DNA of 28,707 bases from an uncultured Lachnospiraceae bacterium. Lineage in GTDB: Bacteria > Bacillota > Clostridia > Lachnospirales > Lachnospiraceae. Each line of letters starts with the position of its first letter. Position 1 is the first letter of the stretch. The notes under the pieces were generated by a model. The model searched no databases. It was given only the letters and a program-made list of their open reading frames with translations, and was not told the origin of the DNA. The position numbers and the translations under genes are program-made. Of this stretch, positions 24,149 through 28,707 are shown in pieces. The DNA is taken from contig CAJUJP010000043.1 of assembly GCA_910586615.1 (NCBI GenBank), positions 1 through 28,707 of the forward strand, in the 5' to 3' direction.

Positions 24149-25015
24149 ATGAATAAAGAGAAAGACGGCGGATTACATGCGCGAATTATGGTATCGCAGA
24201 TTATACGTAATGCGATCTGTATTTTCCTTTGTATATTAAGTTTGATCCCGTTCTGGATCATGATCGTGAATGCCACCAGAACAAGTGTGGATATCCAGTC
24301 CAGCTTTTCACTGATTCCGTCCCATTATCTGATGGAGAACTGGGAGAAGCTGCTCTACCAGGCGAGCCAGAATGTGCCTTTATGGAAGTATATGACCAAC
24401 AGCCTTATCATTGCGGCGGGCTCTACGATCCTGGCAGTATATTTTTCCACGATGACGGCTTACGGCGTTACTGCATATAAGTTTAAGGGAGCAAATTTTG
24501 CATGGGCGTTTATCATGGCGATCATGATGATTCCGGTACAGGTTTCTTCCATCGGTTTCTTCCGTTTTATGTATCAGATCGGATGGGGCAACAATTACCT
24601 TCCGCTGATTATTCCCGCCATTGCGGCACCTGCGACAGTGTTCTTTATGCGGCAGTATATGATCAGTGCACTGCCACTTGAGATTTTGGACTCTGCAAGA
24701 ATTGATGGTTCAGGGGAGTTCAGAACCTTTAATACAATCGCTATGCCTTTGATGAAACCGGCAGTAGCGACACAGTGTATCTTCGCGTTCATCGGTTCAT
24801 GGAATAACTTCTATACGCCTTCCATGCTGCTTACGAGCCAGGCGAAGTTCACACTGCCGATGTTTGTACAGCAGATGAGAGGTGAACGTTTCCGTTCTGA
24901 CCACGGCATTATTTACGTAGGTCTGGTGGTGACAATCATGCCGATCTTCGTTGTGTACTTCCTTCTTTCCAAGTACATCATTGCCGGTGTTGCGCTGGGT
25001 GGTGTGAAGGAGTAA
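24149..25015 (+). CDS. Sugar ABC transporter permease (MalG/UgpE-type)
   Basis: Second membrane subunit of 288 residues with six hydrophobic segments. The first is ICIFLCILSLIPFWIMIVNATR, and the protein ends in the typical GVALGGVKE. Its EAA loop reads LDSARIDGSGEFRTFNTIAMPLMKP, with Ser in place of the first Ala-type residue, as is common in MalG-like proteins. It pairs with the preceding permease to form the translocation channel. A terminator lies about 130 bases downstream. The missing ATPase is probably a shared MsmK/UgpC-type protein encoded elsewhere, as known for CUT1 systems in many Gram-positives. Confidence 0.94.
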   Translation: MNKEKDGGLHARIMVSQIIRNAICIFLCILSLIPFWIMIVNATRTSVDIQSSFSLIPSHYLMENWEKLLYQASQNVPLWKYMTNSLIIAAGSTILAVYFSTMTAYGVTAYKFKGANFAWAFIMAIMMIPVQVSSIGFFRFMYQIGWGNNYLPLIIPAIAAPATVFFMRQYMISALPLEILDSARIDGSGEFRTFNTIAMPLMKPAVATQCIFAFIGSWNNFYTPSMLLTSQAKFTLPMFVQQMRGERFRSDHGIIYVGLVVTIMPIFVVYFLLSKYIIAGVALGGVKE

Positions 25016-25147
25016 TGAGGTTGTTATGCGCCCGGGTATTGCGAAATCTGACGATAAGGCTGTCTTATACGGGATTTGGCAGACCGTGCGGAGCACATAA
25101 GATAAATGTTTAGGAAGGTTTTTTTAACAGGGGAGATAACGATAAAA

Positions 25148-25177
25148 GAGAGCGTGCCGGTGAGGCACGCTTTCTTT
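25148..25177 (+). terminator. Terminator of the sugar ABC operon
   Basis: Stem AGCGTGCC (25151-25158) / GGCACGCT (25164-25171) with a 5-base loop, A-rich 5' flank and TTTCTTT after it. It closes the plus-strand operon just before the convergent Abi gene. The A-rich side may also serve the minus-strand transcript. Confidence 0.85.
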
Positions 25178-25189
25178 GCACTGGTGCAA

Positions 25190-26206
25190 CTATGTGAAGC
25201 GAGCTCTTAAAAGTTTGTCAAGCCGCAATAGAACATCCTCGGGCAATCCAAAAACATTGAAAATGGAGTGGCCATTGAATTTTATATTGTTATTGCTATA
25301 TGGTGTAAATAGTGCACAAATATCAGTATAAAAGTTTGCAAGTAGATAAGGGTCATTAAGTAAAATCAGGATTATGATAAATATTGCAAATATATCATTT
25401 TGTCCATATCGGGCATTATATTCTTTTTCTGATAAATTTCCAAAAGAAAGCAGAAGGGTTGCCTTCTTTGGGAGTATAGGAAGCTGCATAATACTGAAAG
25501 TTCTGTTCCCGTGCGCAATCTTATTTCGATATTCCTTTGCCAGGTTTAATGCTTTGATGAAAAATTCTTTTTTTTCATCTAGCGTCAGAGCTGGCGTTGT
25601 AATAAATTGTGTGCATATATTGGTTTTATCATTCCCCTTGAGAATATTATACCATTCAATGGTTAGTCCAAACGGAATATTTCCAGTAAGTATCCATGCA
25701 GGAATGTGATTTTTGGTATTGATATAGTGCAATAAACTGGAATTATTCCTGGGATTTATTGCACAATCTTTTATCTTACGGAGAATAGGATCGCGCTTGC
25801 CACTTGAATTACTGTAGTGGCGATTATACAAGTAGTCATCAGGGTTGTTATTGACTGGATCAGAACGGTCTGTATAAACCCCGTAATTTTCGGATATTAG
25901 GTAAGAAATTTTTGCTTTAAGAGCCTTTTCTATGTAGATAATATATTTAAAGAGTATATTATTTAAGCTGACATCAAGAAGGTGAAGGGTATGCAATTCT
26001 TCAATGCGAGTACCATTGATAAACTTGTCGGAATTGGCGACCTGCAAGAAGGTATTTTTATAACCGTTGATGATGGAGTAATAAGAATAGTTCTCAAGAA
26101 GCATTTTGGCATAGCTGTCATCAGAGATCATAATATTACGGCTTTTCATCAGTTCAATCATTTGTACATATGTTTTGAATGGTTTGTCATAAGTTATAGC
26201 AGACAT
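25190..26206 (-). CDS. Abi_2/AbiF-like abortive infection protein (HEPN)
   Basis: Protein of 338 residues of the Abi_2 (AbiD/AbiF) family, by motif. The N-terminus KPFKTYVQMIELMKSRNIMISDD is followed by YYSIINGYKNTF, LLDVSLNNILFKYIIYIEKALKAKIS and the conserved IPAWILTGNIPFGLTIEWY (about 168-186). The HEPN RNase-type motif RNKIAH is at Arg227 to His232, as expected for an RNA-cleaving defence effector. Codon use and base composition are clearly more AT-rich than in flanking genes, suggesting transfer. The start ATG lacks a normal ribosome binding site. The only candidate, AAGGGGG, is 13 bases upstream, within the 3' arm and edge of a terminator-like hairpin of the RNA element described separately. 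The predicted role is phage-triggered growth arrest. The trigger is unknown. Confidence 0.88.
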   Translation of the reverse strand: MSAITYDKPFKTYVQMIELMKSRNIMISDDSYAKMLLENYSYYSIINGYKNTFLQVANSDKFINGTRIEELHTLHLLDVSLNNILFKYIIYIEKALKAKISYLISENYGVYTDRSDPVNNNPDDYLYNRHYSNSSGKRDPILRKIKDCAINPRNNSSLLHYINTKNHIPAWILTGNIPFGLTIEWYNILKGNDKTNICTQFITTPALTLDEKKEFFIKALNLAKEYRNKIAHGNRTFSIMQLPILPKKATLLLSFGNLSEKEYNARYGQNDIFAIFIIILILLNDPYLLANFYTDICALFTPYSNNNIKFNGHSIFNVFGLPEDVLLRLDKLLRARFT

Positions 26207-26213
26207 ATAAAAG

Positions 26214-26286
26214 AAAAAACCCCCTTATCAACATGATAAGAGGATTTTCGCTAGTCATCTTTACCCGACGACCATCTCTGTTCGAT
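26214..26286 (-). ncRNA. Structured RNA upstream of the Abi gene (abiF-motif-like)
   Basis: A predicted RNA of about 70 nucleotides transcribed leftwards. After a short 5' segment (ATCGAACAGAGA) comes an 8-bp stem, TGGTCGTC (26274-26267) / GATGACTA (26259-26252), with two G-T wobbles and the loop GGGTAAA. A single-stranded GCGAAAAT links it to a terminator-like hairpin, CCTCTTATCA (26243-26234) / TGATAAGGGG (26230-26221) with a TGT loop, followed by G and six T. It has its own promoter and ends 8 bases before the Abi start. I recall a published abiF RNA motif located upstream of abiF genes. Membership is inferred from position and architecture, not from a covariance search. Confidence 0.65.
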
Positions 26287-26292
26287 AAAATT

Positions 26293-26321
26293 ATCTTATC
26301 ATGTATATATATAGTTGTCAA
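26293..26321 (-). promoter_or_regulatory. Promoter for the RNA element / Abi gene
   Basis: On the minus strand TTGACA (26321-26316), a 17-base spacer and TAAGAT (26298-26293). The -35 box overlaps the stop codon of the upstream gene. The predicted start near 26286 places the whole structured RNA at the head of the transcript. The -10 region lies in an 11-base sequence (26294-26304) that is the inverted copy of 26231-26241. Confidence 0.65.
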
Positions 26322-26725
26322 ATACGTTTTATTGGATCGCCTATATGGATCAGCAGGTCAGTTGCTTTTAAAGATTGAATTTCTTCCTTATTGACGCTGA
26401 GCGGTATTGGAACTGTAAGCTGTGAAAATAAAGGTGAGATTTTGAGTTGCGCAATTTCGTATGCAGACGACTTTTGTTCATATTTCTGCTTTTGGCATAC
26501 GGAATAATGGGTATTGGTTTCAATTACCTTTAAAGTGTCCTTGATAAATTCGTAATTACCCAGAGAAGTTTTATCAAGATCAAAGATCTCAGGACCGAGT
26601 TCATATACTTGCACAGTATCCCCGACTTGAAGCAGCGATGATCCAGCATTAACAAGGAGAGTTCGATTGTCCATAATACGAATTACATTTCCTATATAAT
26701 TTTCACCATAGTGAGTTGTTTCCAT
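26318..26725 (-). CDS. Hypothetical small beta-rich protein upstream of the Abi locus
   Basis: Unrecognised protein of 135 residues without signal peptide or membrane segment. The N-terminal 50 residues look like a small beta-barrel (GNVIRIMDNRTLLVNAG, LLQVGDTVQVYELGPEIFDLD). A charged middle follows (KDTLKVIETNTHYSVCQKQK) and then a tail ending in LIHIGDPIKRI. AAAAGGAAC lies upstream of the ATG at somewhat long spacing. It shares the AT-rich composition and strand of the Abi gene and is separated from it by the RNA element. It may be part of the same acquired island. Its role is not inferred. Confidence 0.75.
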   Translation of the reverse strand: METTHYGENYIGNVIRIMDNRTLLVNAGSSLLQVGDTVQVYELGPEIFDLDKTSLGNYEFIKDTLKVIETNTHYSVCQKQKYEQKSSAYEIAQLKISPLFSQLTVPIPLSVNKEEIQSLKATDLLIHIGDPIKRI

Positions 26726-27140
26726 ATAACAGTACCGTTCCTTTTCTCTTCTATTTTATAATTTTCTGATCACATGTTTCGTCAGTGGACGGATTCGTCT
26801 GATCCAATAAGAAATGCCTCCATATAGGATGCATTGGAATTACAAATTAATCATAGCATATAGTCCTTTCTTATAAGTATTTCCATGATAATAGAAAAAG
26901 ATTATGTCGTGAGTGACAAAGTTTGCAATAATGTTCGTCAGAAATAATATAATACAAAAATAGTCATAATACAACAGCGTTTCGACAAGTTTGTATAGAT
27001 TGTATAGAAGTCGTTTGCTATAGAGCTAAATGCGATGTTAAAAGCTAAAGAGCAGAAATTAAGAATGATAAGATAGAAAATTGGAAAAAACTGTGTTAAA
27101 ATGTACGCGGTAAGAGAAAGAAAAGCGGGGTTACGGCAGA
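26726..27140. other. AT-rich intergenic gap with no recognised element
   Basis: 415 bases between divergent genes. An imperfect palindrome (AATGCCTCC...GGATGCATT, 26811-26833) and a weak plus-strand -10-like TAAAAT (27097-27102) are the only signals seen. It must hold divergent promoters for the genes on either side. No gene, tRNA or repeat was recognised. Confidence 0.4.
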
Positions 27141-27527
27141 ATGTCCAATATCATTTACAGTACCTCAACCATCCGTGCTTATGACGGTCTTCTGAGGATA
27201 TGTGAATATACCGGAAGAACATCTAAATGGTGCGATGAACTGTGGCAGGAAATATTGAGCGACAGGGAATTATATGAAGAATTTGTCTATTATCTTGAGC
27301 ATCATGTTCCCGGAGATCTGATCAGGATACAGGGATATTCTTTGACGGATCTGTATGTATGGCAGATGGAGCAGTATAACCTGCGCGGGGATTCTGGAAA
27401 GAATACGGCACATTGTAATAAGGAAGAAATGATGCTGCAGGCGTTTTGGACGCTGGCAAAGATGAAGAAAGAACCGGAAGCTTTTCTGGGAAAACTGGAT
27501 AAGGGGATGGGAATGGACAGGCTGTGA
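27141..27527 (+). CDS. Conserved-looking hypothetical protein
   Basis: Soluble, mostly helical protein of 128 residues that I do not recognise. It begins MSNIIYSTSTIRAYDGLLRICEYTGRTSKWCDELW, has many acidic and aromatic residues (YEEFVYYLEHHVPGDLIRIQGYSLTDLYVWQMEQYNL) and ends MGMDRL. No signal peptide, membrane segment or metal motif is evident. The ribosome binding site is weak (GCGGGG). It precedes the HAAS/DUF1700 protein gene by about 100 bases and may be cotranscribed. Coding is supported by codon pattern and composition only. Confidence 0.7.
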   Translation: MSNIIYSTSTIRAYDGLLRICEYTGRTSKWCDELWQEILSDRELYEEFVYYLEHHVPGDLIRIQGYSLTDLYVWQMEQYNLRGDSGKNTAHCNKEEMMLQAFWTLAKMKKEPEAFLGKLDKGMGMDRL

Positions 27528-27626
27528 ATCAGATGTGTAAACAGGCGGAAGGCAGCCGGAGCGTGTGGTCTAAGCCGTTGAGATGGCTGGCCGCAGAAGT
27601 AAGTGTCGACAGAAATGAGGAGTAGG

Positions 27627-28091
27627 ATGAACAGGACAGAATTTATCGAAAAATTGCAGCGGGCGCTTGCGGGAGGGCTTCCCAGCGGGCAGGTTGCGGA
27701 GAATGTAAGATATTATCAGGATTATATTGATTCCGAGATGCGCCGGGGAAGAACCGAACGTCAGGTGATGGAGCAGCTTGGAGATCCGAGACTGCTTGCG
27801 AAAAGCATTATTGAAGCGAATAAGCGCGCCGGAACAAGTTACGGATCCAATCAGGAATTTGATGAGGAAGTGACGGATGAAACCTGGGGGCGTAACGGAG
27901 AAGGCGGTACAGGTGAAAGCAGACGGATCGTGCTTCCGGGATGGCTCGTGATGCTGATCGTAACGGTGGTGGTTCTGCTGATCATCGGACTGCTGACTTC
28001 ACTGATTGCTATTTTTGCACCGGTGATTCTGGCAGTGCTGATCGTACTGCTGATCATCAAGCTGATTCAGGGAAACTGGCGCAGGAGATAA
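27627..28091 (+). CDS. HAAS (DUF1700) domain membrane protein
   Basis: Protein of 154 residues. The N-terminal HAAS domain (about 1-65) reads MNRTEFIEKLQRALAGGLPSGQVAENVRYYQDYID, then RTERQVMEQLGDPRLLAKSIIEANK. A hydrophilic linker follows. The C-terminus has two adjacent membrane segments (LPGWLVMLIVTVVVLLIIGLL and SLIAIFAPVILAVLIVLLIIKLI) and ends GNWRRR. The frame is open from GTG 27603, but ATG 27627 is directly behind GAGGAG and starts the domain. HAAS proteins are commonly encoded with PadR regulators and modulate membrane signalling. No PadR gene is visible here. Confidence 0.88.
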   Translation: MNRTEFIEKLQRALAGGLPSGQVAENVRYYQDYIDSEMRRGRTERQVMEQLGDPRLLAKSIIEANKRAGTSYGSNQEFDEEVTDETWGRNGEGGTGESRRIVLPGWLVMLIVTVVVLLIIGLLTSLIAIFAPVILAVLIVLLIIKLIQGNWRRR

Positions 28092-28094
28092 CAA

Positions 28095-28122
28095 AACAGA
28101 CCATTTGGGTAAATGGTCTGTT
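28095..28122 (+). terminator. Hairpin after the HAAS gene
   Basis: Perfect 12-bp stem AACAGACCATTT (28095-28106) / AAATGGTCTGTT (28111-28122) with a 4-base loop, four bases after the stop codon. It lacks a T-run (GAGGGGAG follows), so it may be an imperfect terminator or a 3'-end protector. Confidence 0.6.
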
Positions 28123-28224
28123 GAGGGGAGTATATAAATAATTATATAAGGGTCTGTAAATAGAAGTTGAAGGGTTTTTCTATTTACAATTATTATTATA
28201 TACTTTATTTAAAAAAATGCAATG

Positions 28225-28293
28225 AAAAATAGTACTAAAGTCCTATGATTTATTTTGGTAATATTATATAAAAAAATAGTACTAAAGAACTAT
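28225..28293. repeat. Direct repeat of a TAGTACTA-containing motif
   Basis: AAAAATAGTACTAAAG followed by two variable bases and CTAT occurs at 28225-28246 and 28272-28293, 47 bases apart. Each contains the perfect palindrome TAGTACTA. They lie upstream of the small Asn/Gln-rich protein gene and may be regulator sites. Confidence 0.6.
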
Positions 28294-28302
28294 ATGACCT
28301 CT

Positions 28303-28332
28303 GAATATTCTGTTATGGATGATGCAATACTA
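28303..28332 (+). promoter_or_regulatory. Sigma-G-like promoter candidate
   Basis: GAATA (28303-28307), an 18-base spacer and AATACTA (28326-28332). Against the Bacillus sigma-G pattern as I recall it (GHATR-N18-CATWHTA) only the first -10 base differs. It sits about 35 bases before the small protein's start codon. Confidence 0.4.
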
Positions 28333-28367
28333 TTTCTGTAACAAAAATCAATCAGGAGGTACTTGAG

Positions 28368-28514
28368 ATGTCTAAGAATGATTATAACCAGAACTCACAG
28401 AATGACAAGCAGCAGGACAAGGCAAACAACTCTAACAGCCAGAACAACCAGAAGAACAGTTCCAAGAACAATTCCGGCAGCAATGCGCAGGACAACCAGA
28501 AGAACAACTACTAA
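28368..28514 (+). CDS. Small Asn/Gln-rich hydrophilic protein (48 aa)
   Basis: A 48-residue protein beginning MSKNDYNQNSQNDKQQDKAN and ending QDNQKNNY. It is composed almost wholly of Asn, Gln, Ser, Lys and Asp, so intrinsically disordered, with no membrane segment or signal. A perfect AGGAGGT lies 7 bases before the ATG, and a strong terminator follows about 40 bases after the stop, so it is a discrete transcription unit. The composition recalls gamma-type small acid-soluble spore proteins, and a sigma-G-like promoter lies upstream, but no sequence match is claimed. A longer overlapping frame (from 28363) has no such support. Confidence 0.75.
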   Translation: MSKNDYNQNSQNDKQQDKANNSNSQNNQKNSSKNNSGSNAQDNQKNNY

Positions 28515-28556
28515 GGGACGAAATCTGGCGGATCTGAAAACGATGAAAACAAGAAG

Positions 28557-28587
28557 CGGCGTGACCAGTGCGGTTATGCCGTTTTTT
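28557..28587 (+). terminator. Rho-independent terminator of the small protein gene
   Basis: A 10-bp stem with two G-T wobbles, CGGCGTGACC (28557-28566) / GGTTATGCCG (28572-28581), 5-base loop and six T. Beyond it, to the window end, only a TTGACA at 28666-28671 without a clear -10 box was noticed. Confidence 0.85.
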
Positions 28588-28707
28588 GTGGTGATTTTGT
28601 GAAAAAATTGTAAAACATAGTCTGCAACATTGTTATTTTGGGAACTTTAGTATACAATCCCGAGTTTGACACTTGTGAAATCAAAAAGTGGCTACAAACC
28701 CAGTAGT

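Noticed and set aside
25016..25147. Extra small gene between the ABC operon and its terminator
   Set aside because: No start with a ribosome binding site and no coding character in either strand; treated as 3' UTR.
28363..28602. 79-codon Arg/Thr-rich frame overlapping the small Asn/Gln-rich gene
   Set aside because: The frame starting at 28368 has the perfect ribosome binding site spacing and ends before the terminator; this one runs through the terminator.

Overview
The window looks like a chromosomal segment of a Gram-positive, low-to-moderate GC Clostridia bacterium, most likely Lachnospiraceae. This rests on protein character (LicT-type antiterminator, Firmicutes-type HPr, YtrA-type GntR operon, BlaI/M56 pair, HAAS/DUF1700 protein, GH94 phosphorylase) and on strong AGGAGG-type ribosome binding sites. 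No database search was possible, so family names come from recognised motifs. No rRNA, tRNA, CRISPR array, insertion sequence or replication origin was seen.

Layout. (1) 1-5101: a dedicated PTS phosphorelay: LicT/BglG-type antiterminator, IIA(Glc), enzyme I, HPr and a glucose/N-acetylglucosamine-family IIBC, closed by a strong terminator. (2) 5100-9315: dispersed palindromic repeats, then a GntR (YtrA-type) regulator under an operator that overlaps a near-consensus promoter, an ABC ATPase and its permease, then an ECF-like sigma factor with a candidate self-type promoter and two unrecognised proteins. (3) 9316-10442: a pyridoxal kinase, with a probable remnant of an XRE regulator convergent to its 3' end. 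(4) 10641-12542: a BlaI/MecI repressor and an M56 (BlaR1/MecR1-like) membrane metallopeptidase with an unusual Cys/His-rich C-terminal module. (5) 12892-16706: an unrecognised gene split by a frameshift at T7, an AAA-ATPase/PD-(D/E)XK protein and a convergent MerR regulator. (6) 16837-25177: a beta-glucoside utilisation module: GH94 cellobiose phosphorylase on the minus strand with a repeat-bearing 3' UTR, divergent from a LacI regulator and a CUT1 sugar ABC transporter (binding lipoprotein plus two permeases, no ATPase). The lipoprotein signal peptide is separated from the mature domain by a frameshift at G8. (7) 25190-26725: an AT-rich minus-strand island with an Abi_2/AbiF-like HEPN protein, a compact structured RNA immediately upstream of it, and a small unrecognised protein. 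(8) 27141-28587: a hypothetical protein, a HAAS/DUF1700 membrane protein, and a 48-residue Asn/Gln-rich protein under a sigma-G-like promoter.

How they fit together. The PTS block could import and phosphorylate a hexose with its own EI and HPr. Its HPr has Lys at the position of regulatory Ser46, so it may sit outside the usual HPr-kinase/CcpA repression loop. The LacI/ABC/phosphorylase block would import a beta-glucoside such as cellobiose unmodified and split it by phosphorolysis, with the transporter relying on an ATPase encoded elsewhere. The most interesting element is the short RNA before the Abi gene. It has its own promoter, an 8-bp stem-loop and a terminator hairpin whose 3' arm carries the only plausible Abi ribosome binding site. 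This matches the arrangement of RNA-linked AbiF-type defence loci.

Three frame disruptions (A4 near 24, T7 at 13101, G8 at 21584) lie in homopolymers. They may be real (slippage, phase variation, frameshifting) or sequencing errors, and need read-level checking.
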